DNA from: a virus
Virus record (IMG/VR): IMGVR_UViG_3300020020_000127
Coordinates: 1 to 30,001 of that record
Reading direction: 5' to 3' (one strand)
DNA: 30,001 bases
Under the pieces are notes generated by a model. That model was not told the DNA's origin. It saw only the letters and a list, made by a program, of their open reading frames with translations, and ran no database searches. The translations under genes and the position numbers were made by a program. This document shows, piece by piece, positions 12,122 to 20,145 of this stretch; the first letter of the stretch is position 1; each line of letters opens with the position of its first letter.

Positions 12122-12286
12122 GCATAAAGCACCTATCGGTGCATCCGCAGCCATAAAATTAATAGTCGTTCTATACTCATCGAATTTCTTTATAAGTTCA
12201 TCACGAAATTTTCGCATTTGCATGTCAAATTCAATGTTCTTATTTACATTCTCAATATTTTCTTCTATATTCACGCTAGAAACCAT
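11969..12286 (-). CDS. helix-hairpin-helix protein antisense to its neighbour
   Basis: A 105-residue protein on the minus strand. The ATG (complement of 12284-12286) has GAGGG six bases upstream. The N-terminal half is charged and helical (VNIEENIENVNKNIEFDMQM, then RDELIKKFDEYR). The C-terminal 50 residues carry a recognisable helix-hairpin-helix domain of the RNA-polymerase-alpha-CTD/RAD51-N type: ERILLDAGFLRIYDLFNVDF, then KIKGLGVVRIRDLASRI with the KGLG hairpin. This domain binds DNA or protein. The last 153 bases lie opposite the end of the plus-strand gene at 11495-12121, and the domain is coded entirely there. A natural domain over its whole length argues against chance. The function is unknown, possibly a DNA-binding regulator. 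Confidence 0.6.
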   Translation of the reverse strand: MVSSVNIEENIENVNKNIEFDMQMRKFRDELIKKFDEYRTTINFMAADAPIGALCLPAATERILLDAGFLRIYDLFNVDFTKIKGLGVVRIRDLASRIEQFLSML

Positions 12287-12300
12287 AGGAGGCCCTCAAT

Positions 12301-13056
12301 ATGACTGTTAGTACACCAGAAAATACGATACAAGAAATTTCAACACAAGATAAAGCTGCAATAAACGTAGTTCAGCCAACAGAAAATGTGGATGTACAAA
12401 AAGAGCAAAATTTTAAAGCCTTCCGTGAGGCAAGGGAAGTTGATAAAGCAAAAAGAATAGCAGCAGAACAAAAAGCGGCTGAAAAAACGGCAGAAGTTGA
12501 AGCACTTAAGGCAGCAATGGAAGCAGCGTTTTCAAAGAATGCTCCTAGCCCACAGGCATATCAGCAATATTATGGAATAAATTCCGGTTCCAATATACAA
12601 GAAGACGAAACAGAAGATCAACGAATTGAAAAGAAAGTTACTCAGCTTCTCGCGGTTAAGGAAGAGAAACAAAGGAAGGAGCGTGAAGAATATGAGCAAA
12701 GAGAATACCCGAATAGATTGGTAAAAGATTTTCCTGATTTTAACCAGGTTATAGCACAAGAAAATTTAGATTACATTGATTTTCACTATCCCGAAGTCTC
12801 AAGACCTCTACAAAGACTAAATGAAGGCTATGACAAATGGGCTGATATATATCGTGCTATTAAGAAATTCGTTCCTAATAACACCACAGCAAAGAAAGAA
12901 GCCGATAAAGCTGTAGCGAACTTTAACAAACCTAAGTCAATGTCTAGCGCCAATGTAACACCATCTGGTGAAAGCACCCCGTATTCCTCGCATGATGTTG
13001 AACAACGTAGAGCAGCAAACTGGGCCAGAATGCAATCTATTATCAAGAAGGTATAA
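12301..13056 (+). CDS. putative scaffolding protein
   Basis: A 251-residue protein with a strong AGGAGG (12287-12292) eight bases before the ATG. It sits between portal and coat genes, where tailed phages keep the scaffold. Composition fits: highly charged, no cysteine, with a long A/E/K-rich helix (AKRIAAEQKAAEKTAEVEAL), a second charged coil (EEKQRKEREEYEQREYPNRL) and a basic C-terminus (RAANWARMQSIIKKV) like the coat-binding helix-turn-helix of P22 scaffold. The middle (VKDFPDFNQVIAQENLDYID) resembles a conserved phage segment. Scaffold proteins guide coat assembly and leave before DNA packaging. Assignment rests on position and composition, not on a family motif. Confidence 0.7.
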   Translation: MTVSTPENTIQEISTQDKAAINVVQPTENVDVQKEQNFKAFREAREVDKAKRIAAEQKAAEKTAEVEALKAAMEAAFSKNAPSPQAYQQYYGINSGSNIQEDETEDQRIEKKVTQLLAVKEEKQRKEREEYEQREYPNRLVKDFPDFNQVIAQENLDYIDFHYPEVSRPLQRLNEGYDKWADIYRAIKKFVPNNTTAKKEADKAVANFNKPKSMSSANVTPSGESTPYSSHDVEQRRAANWARMQSIIKKV

Positions 13057-13058
13057 GT

Positions 13059-13241
13059 ATGAATCACATAGACAATCAAAAGGAATATGAAAATTTTCGA
13101 GAGGAATTGGTAAAAATAGCTAATCTACATTTGGATATAGGGCATGAAAAAGAAGTAGCGTTCAGGCTTGGGTGTTTATTTCAGACTGCGTCAGAAAATG
13201 CTAAAATATATAAAAAAATAAATGAAAGAACAGAAAAATGA
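13059..13241 (+). CDS. small helical protein between scaffold and coat genes
   Basis: A 60-residue protein starting three bases after the scaffold stop, with AAGG upstream. It is helical and charged (NQKEYENFREELVKIANLHL, then GHEKEVAFRLGCLFQTASEN, then KIYKKINERTEK). It resembles the short helical proteins of the left operon in size but has no clear sequence match to them. No family is recognised. Co-translation with the scaffold suggests an assembly helper, which is inference only. Confidence 0.55.
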   Translation: MNHIDNQKEYENFREELVKIANLHLDIGHEKEVAFRLGCLFQTASENAKIYKKINERTEK

Positions 13242-13379
13242 GTGTTGCGATTAAAATTTTAAATCGTTAAAGTCCTAAATAGCGATCATTAGGAGAATTC
13301 GCGCACTCCAAAGAGCCTACGCCTCTGTAACGTAAGTATAAAAAGAAATTTTTAACTTTATATTTACAGAGGTACTCTT
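13242..13379 (+). promoter_or_regulatory. coat gene leader with SD-sequestering hairpin
   Basis: This 138-bp gap precedes the coat gene. CCTCTGTAA at 13322-13330 is perfectly complementary to TTACAGAGG at 13364-13372, and the latter contains the coat Shine-Dalgarno AGAGG, seven bases before ATG 13380. The loop is 33 bases. Further upstream lies an imperfect palindrome around AAAATTTT (13249-13268) and TCCTAA...TTAGGA. The stem could lower coat translation until opened by ribosomes or a protein. No convincing promoter is visible. Confidence 0.5.
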
Positions 13380-14348
13380 ATGTCATTCCAGACAGGAATT
13401 ACAAATATTAATAACATGGCTCCAGAATTGCCTGTACAGGCATCTGAAGACCTATTGTCAACTCCAATGTTTAACTTAATCCACTCTTTCGGTGTTGATC
13501 TACACCATGCTGAAAGCTATGTGGGTAAAACTACACGTATGTCTCGTTTTGAGCGTCTATCTACTGATGGCGGTCAACTCGATGGTTCCGGTATTGATCC
13601 AGCCTCAGAAGTTCCCGTGCGTTCCGACATCGATGCTACAATGGAAATCTATGCGAAATCCATCGTAACAAACGAGCAAGTCGTGCTGTGGGAGAACTCT
13701 AAGACCTTAACCAAGTTCACAGCACTGCTAGGACAATGGCTGAGAGAAAAGGAAGATCTTTTGATGCGTGACCTATTTTCAAGTTCGGTCAGTTACATAA
13801 ACGCCACAGGGGGCTTAAACGGCGACCAACCTAGTAATATTTCTTTGAATGATGTTAATAACATTGAAAATATCCTACTTGGAAATGATGCTCGTAGCAT
13901 GCTTACAAACCTAGAGGCTACTCTAAAGCTTGCTACAGGTGGTGTGAGAGACGCATTTATTGCTCTTGCAAATACAAACTTGGCAGCAGATTTACAGAAA
14001 GTTCAAGGCGTATTGCTTAAATCGGCATATCCAACGCAAGAAGGAATTAGACCAGAGGAATACTGTTCTATCTCCCGCTTCCGTTTCTTCGTCTCATCTA
14101 AAGCTGCGCGTACGCCTGGAGTCTCATTGAGAGGAAACACTGTATATACCATTCCTATGTATGGACTAGAAGCAGCAGCCAAAATCGAACAGAACAACTA
14201 TACCGCAGTAATCGGATATCGTCCCCCTTGGGTCGTTTCGTCTGTGGCACAGAACAGCCAACTGTACGCCAAGTTTGCAATTGCCCGTGCGATTACAAAC
14301 CAAAACTGGATCAGTGGGCTAAACGTCACAACATTCCAAGCTTCATAG
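13380..14348 (+). CDS. major capsid protein (N4-gp56-like, HK97 fold)
   Basis: A 322-residue protein in the coat position, after the scaffold. The sequence pattern is that of N4-gp56-type coats: KTTRMSRFERLSTDGGQLDG followed by PASEVPVRSDIDATMEIYAKSIVTNEQVVLWENS, then the long spine helix (LTKFTALLGQWLREKEDLLMRDLF), and a C-terminal beta domain with RFRFFVSSKAARTPG and YTIPMYGLEAAAKIEQNNY. The spine helix and the E-loop-like N-terminal strand pair fit the HK97 fold. Many copies form the icosahedral shell. The strong leader structure before it suggests translational control of its high output. It is slightly shorter than most N4-gp56 members. Confidence 0.8.
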   Translation: MSFQTGITNINNMAPELPVQASEDLLSTPMFNLIHSFGVDLHHAESYVGKTTRMSRFERLSTDGGQLDGSGIDPASEVPVRSDIDATMEIYAKSIVTNEQVVLWENSKTLTKFTALLGQWLREKEDLLMRDLFSSSVSYINATGGLNGDQPSNISLNDVNNIENILLGNDARSMLTNLEATLKLATGGVRDAFIALANTNLAADLQKVQGVLLKSAYPTQEGIRPEEYCSISRFRFFVSSKAARTPGVSLRGNTVYTIPMYGLEAAAKIEQNNYTAVIGYRPPWVVSSVAQNSQLYAKFAIARAITNQNWISGLNVTTFQAS

Positions 14349-14357
14349 GAGGACAAT

Positions 14358-15389
14358 ATGCCATTTACAATCGTTTCTCAAGGAACATTTATACAGCCTG
14401 CAACAGCTGTTAGCCAAATTATCCCTCTTCCTAGTGGGGCGGACTACTTTAAAACCTATAACTACACAAAAATGCTAGCCGCAGCTCCTACGGGATGCGT
14501 AATGGGAGAGTGGTTTGGTGGTGGTATTAGTGCCGTCAATGATGGTATTCGTTGGAGAAAATCAGGTAGCGCAGCGCTTTTAGCGGATGCTTTCTCTGTT
14601 GCAACAGCGTCTAATGGTTTTACGTATGTTCAATCATTCCCTCAACCGGAAGCAGCATTGACAGGTACAACTATTACTAACGCGACTCCAGCAGTAGCAA
14701 CAGTAACGAATACATATAGCGAAGGCGACGTTGTAACTATTTACAATTCCGTTGGAGCTCTTATGTATTCAGGCATGAGCTTCACCATCTCTAGCGTTTC
14801 AGGTTCAGGGTTTACTCTCCTCGGTCTTAATACACCAGGATCAGCAGCCACAGCCTTTACGGTGCGTAGAGTGTCTAAAGTGATGCCGGTTGAGCCAAGA
14901 TTCTTGTATATCACAGGGATTACTAAGGCTAGCCAAGCTGTCATTACTGTATCTGAAGCCCACAGCTACGTTGTTGGACAAAAGATCGAGTTAACTATCC
15001 CAGGCTCATTTGGAATGGTTCAGCTAAACAACTACTATCTTCCTGGTAATAAACCACCAGTGATTACAGCGGTTGGAACCTATACCATCACAATCAACGT
15101 AGACAGTACAAACTTTACTACGTTTGCCTTCCCAACTTCTGCCTCATCTCCAACAGCTACACTGTTTGCGACATTGGCACCAGCGGGTCAAAGCACTCAA
15201 TTCAATCCGATTACTAACGTTCAGACTGGCTACAACTTCCAGTATGCACCATTTCATTCCGGATTGTTCCTACCATACATGTATCTTCCTGCGGGTTCAT
15301 TGAGCCCAGCCGGTGAAGCTACTGAGACTATTGTATGGCAAGCATTCAAAATGGAGACCGGGACCATAAACTCACCCATTCCCTCATAA
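14358..15389 (+). CDS. virion protein with two FCCH-like beta domains
   Basis: A 343-residue protein with GGAGGACAAT before the ATG, directly after the coat. The N-terminal 100 residues (IPLPSGADYFKTYNYTKML onwards) are unlike the rest. Two beta domains then follow: residues about 102-170 (TITNATPAVATVTNTYSEGD, FTISSVSGSGFTLLGL) and about 187-262 (GITKASQAVITVSEAHSYVV, NNYYLPG, then YTITINVDSTNFTTF). Both match the phage FCCH-like pattern: nP.vvt...h....Gd.v.i......ln...y.v......ftl. The C-terminal 70 residues contain a Q- and Y-rich segment and WQAFKME. It is probably a shell decoration or tail-vertex protein made in high amount, by position and composition. Confidence 0.65.
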   Translation: MPFTIVSQGTFIQPATAVSQIIPLPSGADYFKTYNYTKMLAAAPTGCVMGEWFGGGISAVNDGIRWRKSGSAALLADAFSVATASNGFTYVQSFPQPEAALTGTTITNATPAVATVTNTYSEGDVVTIYNSVGALMYSGMSFTISSVSGSGFTLLGLNTPGSAATAFTVRRVSKVMPVEPRFLYITGITKASQAVITVSEAHSYVVGQKIELTIPGSFGMVQLNNYYLPGNKPPVITAVGTYTITINVDSTNFTTFAFPTSASSPTATLFATLAPAGQSTQFNPITNVQTGYNFQYAPFHSGLFLPYMYLPAGSLSPAGEATETIVWQAFKMETGTINSPIPS

Positions 15390-15451
15390 TTGATTATATA
15401 ATTATGATTGAAACAGGAACGTAATAATTTTGTTTGGGTTAAACAAAGAAT

Positions 15452-15483
15452 GGAGGGTGATCGAGAGGTCTCCCCTCCTTTTT
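15452..15483 (+). terminator. rho-independent terminator after the coat operon
   Basis: GGAGGG (15452-15457) pairs with CCCTCC (15473-15478), loop of 15 bases, followed by a run of five T (15479-15483). A second hairpin, TTTGTTT with AAACAAA (15429-15447), precedes it. It would separate coat gene expression from tail genes. Confidence 0.7.
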
Positions 15484-15495
15484 AATAGGGATTGA

Positions 15496-15885
15496 ATGCC
15501 AAATCAATATTTGCCTGGAGTAATCACAATACCTAGTTCGCTAGTGATCACAGCGATTACAAAATCATCCCCTATGGTGATTACCCTGGATATTGCGAAT
15601 ATTACGTCAGAGGCAAACACCTATATTGTTGGAATGGCAGTACGTTTATTTGTACCTACTACCTACAAAATGTATCAGGCCAATAATCTAGTAGGAACGA
15701 TTACAGCAATAAATGGGTTAGATTTTACCCTAAACTTAGACTCCAGTCTTTTTGATGCATTTGTAGTGCCATCGGGAAACGTAACACAGCCGGCAACTAT
15801 CGCACCATATGGATCAAGAAATCTAGAATTCAATAATACAACGGGCAAGGCCCCTTTCCAATCATTAAATAACCTAGGAAATTGA
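15496..15885 (+). CDS. small FCCH-like beta-domain virion protein
   Basis: A 129-residue protein with AGGG before the ATG. Almost all of it is one copy of the FCCH-like beta domain (residues about 14-90): AITKSSPMVITLDIANITSE, VGMAVRLFVPTTYKMYQANN, then GLDFTLNLDSSLFDAFVVPS. It clearly resembles the second domain of the protein at 14358 (same order SP/SQ, Y.VG, Y.M.Q.NN, T.N.DSS.F..F). The rest (GSRNLEFNNTTGKAPFQSLN) is an extended tail. It is probably a small adhesin or decoration protein on the head or tail, which is inference. Confidence 0.65.
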   Translation: MPNQYLPGVITIPSSLVITAITKSSPMVITLDIANITSEANTYIVGMAVRLFVPTTYKMYQANNLVGTITAINGLDFTLNLDSSLFDAFVVPSGNVTQPATIAPYGSRNLEFNNTTGKAPFQSLNNLGN

Positions 15886-15886
15886 T

Positions 15887-16321
15887 ATGTCAAAACAACT
15901 AATGCTATCTACAGCTAGTGGTGAACTCCATGGGCTAATCAACACACTCACCAACAGTGTACCATTTGACGACTTCAAAAACATGAAGCCAGAACACAAA
16001 AAAGAGCTGGAACGACAAAAGAAAGAAGATGCTAGACTTGTGAAAGCTGAATACATGAACTCACGCGGTAGACATGAGAGATTGACAAAGCCTTATTGCA
16101 AATATGCTGGTGATCCTATTCAGATCTGGAATTTCATACCTGGTAAAACTTACGAAGTGCCTCTTGGATTAGTAAACGAAGTGAACGACAAAAACAAGAT
16201 CATGAAGCAACGTAGCGGTCTGCTAGAAATTGACGGAAAATCAGTTAGAAGCGATGACAGTCCTTTAGATAGCGATCAAGAAGGCGAGTGGCTTCACCGC
16301 TTTAGTGCCGTTGGTTTCTAA
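15887..16321 (+). CDS. conserved-type virion or assembly protein
   Basis: A 144-residue protein with AGGA upstream. The N-terminal part (LMLSTASGELHGLINTLTNS) is followed by a charged helix (KKELERQKKEDARLVKAEYM), then a globular segment (RGRHERLTKPYCKYAGDPIQ and IWNFIPGKTYEVPLGLVNEV) and an acidic C-terminus (SDDSPLDSDQEGEWLHRF). I recall similar short proteins next to N4-gp56-type coat genes in environmental podoviruses, but I cannot name the family. The position between coat and connector suggests a head-completion role. It has no catalytic motif. Confidence 0.6.
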   Translation: MSKQLMLSTASGELHGLINTLTNSVPFDDFKNMKPEHKKELERQKKEDARLVKAEYMNSRGRHERLTKPYCKYAGDPIQIWNFIPGKTYEVPLGLVNEVNDKNKIMKQRSGLLEIDGKSVRSDDSPLDSDQEGEWLHRFSAVGF

Positions 16322-16340
16322 ATTTATTTGAGGTTCAATC

Positions 16341-17735
16341 ATGAGCTCGGTAGTACAGTCAGACACAACATACACCTCCATAGAGAAGAAAGTTAGGCGT
16401 TTGACTGCATCCGCAAGCGAAAGCGCTTTGAAGAGTGTAGACATCCAAAACGCTATAAATTTGTTTTATAATTCAGACTTCCCTTATGCGATAAAAATGG
16501 ATCAGACTCGTCAGGTCTATAAATTTTTGACGATTCCGAACGTTGATAGATACCCTGTAGATGTAAACAATCTACAGGGCTTTCGCGGACCTGTCTATTT
16601 CCAAGGAATAGGAGGGAATTTTTTTAAGAATAGAGATCAGCTATATAATCTTTATCCTAGATATCCCACACAATTTCAACCTCAAGGCGGAACAGGTTTA
16701 TCAGGAACTATTTTAAATGTTCAGCAAAGCAATCCTTGTATAGTTAGGAGCTCTCAACATGGTCTATCAGATGGTTCAATTATTACCATAAACAATGTTG
16801 TGGGCATGACTGAGTTGAATGGAGAGACTTATACAGTAACGATTATAAATGCCAATAGGTTTACATTAAATGGTATTGATAGCACAGGTTTTACACCTTA
16901 TGTTAGTGGTGGAACCTGGACATCTTCAAATACATTTTCATTTAGTCTTTTTGGTAATAACGTTAATCCATTTCCGCAGCCTAATTTTGGTATTTTAAGC
17001 ACACAGCTTGTTATCGGTGGTATAGATGAAAACGGTGATCCAATACGTATCATCGATGATGGGGGCGCCGTTGTAGATGCCTTCGGCATAGGAAGTAATA
17101 CGACTAATGGTAAGCTAATTTTTGTTCAGCAAAACTCTGTAGGCAATAACGTTTACCTGAATTCCCTAAATGTTCAAGTTCCATCCATTCCAAATCTATC
17201 GCCATTAGGTGGACAACAGAATGCTAACGTTCCAGGTAATCAACCCTATCCGCCTACGCCTTTAACGACTCAGTATTGCGGAACTGTAAACTATGTTACA
17301 ACGCAGATAACCCTCTTGATCCCTGTTCCATTGCAACCAGGATCAACTCTAAATGTATGGGCAGCAACATATCAAGTGGGTAGACCCTACAATCTTCTTT
17401 TCTGGAATAACGAGCTCACAATAAGACCAGTTCCGGACAACGTGTATCTCGTCGAGGTAGAAACTTATCAGACGCCTGTTCAATTCATGCAAACAACAGA
17501 TCATCCGGTATTGAATCAGTGGAGCCAATATATCGCGTACGGCGCTGCAATGGAGATTTTAAGAGATCGTCAAGACATGGAAGGGGTAGAGAATCTACGT
17601 GAAGGATTTGAACGTCAGGAAGGACTTGTTTTAGAGCGTCAGGCGGTCGAAGAAATCAATCAGCCTAACATTACCCTGTTTAATAGCACAAATATCGGCT
17701 ACGGCGTTGGAACTGGCTACGGAGTAGGTTTCTAA
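16341..17735 (+). CDS. head-tail connector (gp4-like) with FCCH-like insert
   Basis: A 464-residue protein. The N-terminal helical part (SIEKKVRRLTASASESALKS, then IQNAINLFYNSDFPYAIKMD) matches the start of phage head-tail connector proteins located after the coat. The C-terminal part (IAYGAAMEILRDRQDMEGVE, then LREGFERQEGLVLERQAVEE) is the corresponding helical closing segment. Between them are inserted beta segments, including one FCCH-like domain at residues about 123-190 (NPCIVRSSQHGLSDGSIITI, GMTELNGETYTVTIINANRF). Connectors of this class fill the portal exit and hold the tail. The stop overlaps the next start (TAATG), so the two products are coupled. Confidence 0.7.
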   Translation: MSSVVQSDTTYTSIEKKVRRLTASASESALKSVDIQNAINLFYNSDFPYAIKMDQTRQVYKFLTIPNVDRYPVDVNNLQGFRGPVYFQGIGGNFFKNRDQLYNLYPRYPTQFQPQGGTGLSGTILNVQQSNPCIVRSSQHGLSDGSIITINNVVGMTELNGETYTVTIINANRFTLNGIDSTGFTPYVSGGTWTSSNTFSFSLFGNNVNPFPQPNFGILSTQLVIGGIDENGDPIRIIDDGGAVVDAFGIGSNTTNGKLIFVQQNSVGNNVYLNSLNVQVPSIPNLSPLGGQQNANVPGNQPYPPTPLTTQYCGTVNYVTTQITLLIPVPLQPGSTLNVWAATYQVGRPYNLLFWNNELTIRPVPDNVYLVEVETYQTPVQFMQTTDHPVLNQWSQYIAYGAAMEILRDRQDMEGVENLREGFERQEGLVLERQAVEEINQPNITLFNSTNIGYGVGTGYGVGF

Positions 17736-20131
17736 TGGCAGGCTATAGCCCTCTCAAAATCACAGGTAACGAAACTGGACTCGTTAAAAATCGAGAAGAG
17801 TTTCTTTTACCTAACGATGCATACCCTACTTTACAGAATGCGTATGTATGGCGCGAGAGAATCCTAAGAAAACGGGCATACGTTTTACTTGGCAGACTTC
17901 AACGCTCTGTCACTAGGACAAGCACATATACAGTCGCAAGCTTTAATCTCTACACGTTTCTATCTATCACTGAAGCAACTCGCACTATAGTTCCCGGATC
18001 AATCGTTATTACTCTGGGTGCTGAAACGTATGTAGATAATGGAAACGGTACTTTAACTGGAACTCCATCAGGTTCAGCAACAATAAATTATATATCTGGT
18101 GTCATCACATTCACAACTGCTCAAGCATTTGGTAGCGCACTTACAATCACATTATATTATTATCCTGGACTTCCTGTGATGGGAATTAGGACGCAGGAGC
18201 TACAAAATAGCGCAATAGATCAGACGATATTTTTTGATCAAGTTTATGCCTATATTTTCGATAGTACATTAAATCATTTTGTGGAGTTTATTCCTGGTAC
18301 TACATGGAACGCATCAGGCGAGGCGGTTTCAGGAACAAGTTTTTTCTGGTCTACAAACTATTGGGTAAGTTCTAACCCTCCGTTTACCACCACAAACCAA
18401 AAGCTTTTCTGGGTTACAAATAATACAGGCGCTAAGGGAGCAACTTCAGATCCAATTAGAATAACGGATGGTATCACCTGGCTTGATTTTGTACCTCCTA
18501 CCTATGGACAAATAGATGCAGCGCCTAATTATTTTGTAAATTGCCTCTCATTCCTTCCTTTTCGTGGTCGATTGGTTGCGTTTAATACATGGGAAGGCAC
18601 TGATGCAGCGCAAGCTGTAAATTATTCAAATCGGATACGTTGGTCAACAATCGGTAATCCGTTCATACCATTTACAGCACCATCTCCAGGAGTTCCAGCA
18701 AAAGGATCTTGGAGAGACGATATAAGAGGACAAGGTGGCTTTCTTGATATACCAACTAGCGAGGATATTGTATCTGTCGGTTTTGTTAGGGATAATCTCG
18801 TTATTTATTGCGAGCGTTCGACTTGGCAGCTTCGTTATACGGGTCGCTCGATTGCGCCATTTCAGATAGAGCGAGTCAATAGTGAGCTTGGAGGAGAAGG
18901 TCCATTCTCTGCTGTTCAGTTCGATACTTCCCTTGTCGGAATCGGTGATAAGGGAATTGTAGAATGCGATAGCTATCAATCTCAACGAATCGATATCAAA
19001 ATTCCTGATATAGTTTTCGGATTCCAGATCAAAAATAATGGCCCTTATCGCGTTCATGGCATTAGAGACTTTATTCGTCGCCTAGCCTATTGGACAATAC
19101 CAGTTCTAAGTCAATACGAGGCTTTTCCAGGAGCCGACGGGACAACTTGGATATTCCCTAATCAACGATTGGTTTACAACTACGAAAACGATTCATGGGC
19201 ACTATTTAACGACTCATTGACAACTCTAGGTAATTTCCAACCAGTAAACAGTAGAACGTGGTTAAGCACTCCGATTCCATGGATTGAGTGTAATTTCTCA
19301 TGGAAAGACTCGGAACCTGCCGGAATTCCCTCAATTGTCGCAGGGAATCAACAGGGATTTATTGAGTATATAGACGTAGACGGCATCACAACAAACGACG
19401 TCAGTCTTTATATTTCCGCTATACTAGGACATGCAACCTCCGGACCTCCGATCACAGGGACTCCAACGGTAATTACCAGTCCTAATCACAATATGAATAC
19501 AGGTTTCGTTATTGAGATTACGTCTATTCCTGCATCCACGCCATACGCTAATTTGAATGGGGGAATTTTCTATATCGAAGTGATCGATCAAAATACATTC
19601 ACTCTATGGGTATACGATCCGATAACCCTAGAATTTAGCACTCCGCAACTTGACGTGCCAGCCGGAACATATATCGGCGGTGGTTTGATTCAGATAAGAG
19701 AAAATTTCTCTATAATAAGCAAGAAATTCAACTTCTTAGATGAAGGACAAAACATTCAACTTGGCTATATAGATATTCTAATGCAGTCTACCTCTGAAGA
19801 TTCTCCTGGGGCCATTAGTTTGAATGTTTATCTCGATTATGACGACGATGAACCGTCAAATACATTACCTAGAAATAAGATCAATAGTTATGCAAGCACA
19901 GCACCGGACACTTTCTTTAACTCGACAATTCCAACAAGTCAATCAACGTTGAATAATGTGGGCGGAAGTAAATTCTGGCAGCGAGTGTATTGTCCAACTA
20001 GAGCTAACTTTATAACGCTAGAATATACGTTATCCAATGCCCAAATGGCCGGAACAGAACAGACGCAAGACGTACAAATTGACGCCCAAGTCCTATACAT
20101 CCGCAAGGCGGGCAGAATGACACAAGGTTAA
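17735..20131 (+). CDS. tail hub/tube protein, gp10-like, with FCCH-like insert
   Basis: A 798-residue, mostly beta protein. The N-terminal box FLLPNDAYPTLQNAYVWRER and the repeated strands around PFRGRLVAFNTWEGTDAAQA and VGFVRDNLVIYCERSTWQLR are typical of the P22 gp10/tail-tubular-B class of beta-propeller hub proteins. An acidic FCCH-like insert lies at residues about 565-650 (TVITSPNHNMNTGFVIEITS, NQNTF-type strands as NTFTLWVYDPITLEF). The C-terminal region (YIDILMQSTSEDSPGAISLN onwards) forms a further beta unit. It should form the central hexameric tail shaft below the connector. The length is above P22 gp10 (472 residues) because of the extra beta inserts. Confidence 0.7.
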   Translation: MAGYSPLKITGNETGLVKNREEFLLPNDAYPTLQNAYVWRERILRKRAYVLLGRLQRSVTRTSTYTVASFNLYTFLSITEATRTIVPGSIVITLGAETYVDNGNGTLTGTPSGSATINYISGVITFTTAQAFGSALTITLYYYPGLPVMGIRTQELQNSAIDQTIFFDQVYAYIFDSTLNHFVEFIPGTTWNASGEAVSGTSFFWSTNYWVSSNPPFTTTNQKLFWVTNNTGAKGATSDPIRITDGITWLDFVPPTYGQIDAAPNYFVNCLSFLPFRGRLVAFNTWEGTDAAQAVNYSNRIRWSTIGNPFIPFTAPSPGVPAKGSWRDDIRGQGGFLDIPTSEDIVSVGFVRDNLVIYCERSTWQLRYTGRSIAPFQIERVNSELGGEGPFSAVQFDTSLVGIGDKGIVECDSYQSQRIDIKIPDIVFGFQIKNNGPYRVHGIRDFIRRLAYWTIPVLSQYEAFPGADGTTWIFPNQRLVYNYENDSWALFNDSLTTLGNFQPVNSRTWLSTPIPWIECNFSWKDSEPAGIPSIVAGNQQGFIEYIDVDGITTNDVSLYISAILGHATSGPPITGTPTVITSPNHNMNTGFVIEITSIPASTPYANLNGGIFYIEVIDQNTFTLWVYDPITLEFSTPQLDVPAGTYIGGGLIQIRENFSIISKKFNFLDEGQNIQLGYIDILMQSTSEDSPGAISLNVYLDYDDDEPSNTLPRNKINSYASTAPDTFFNSTIPTSQSTLNNVGGSKFWQRVYCPTRANFITLEYTLSNAQMAGTEQTQDVQIDAQVLYIRKAGRMTQG

Positions 20132-20145
20132 AAAAAGAGGAAATT

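Noticed and set aside
18644-19057. Minus-strand 137-codon frame inside the tail hub gene
   Set aside because: It lies within a well-supported hub protein and has no ribosome site or recognisable domain.
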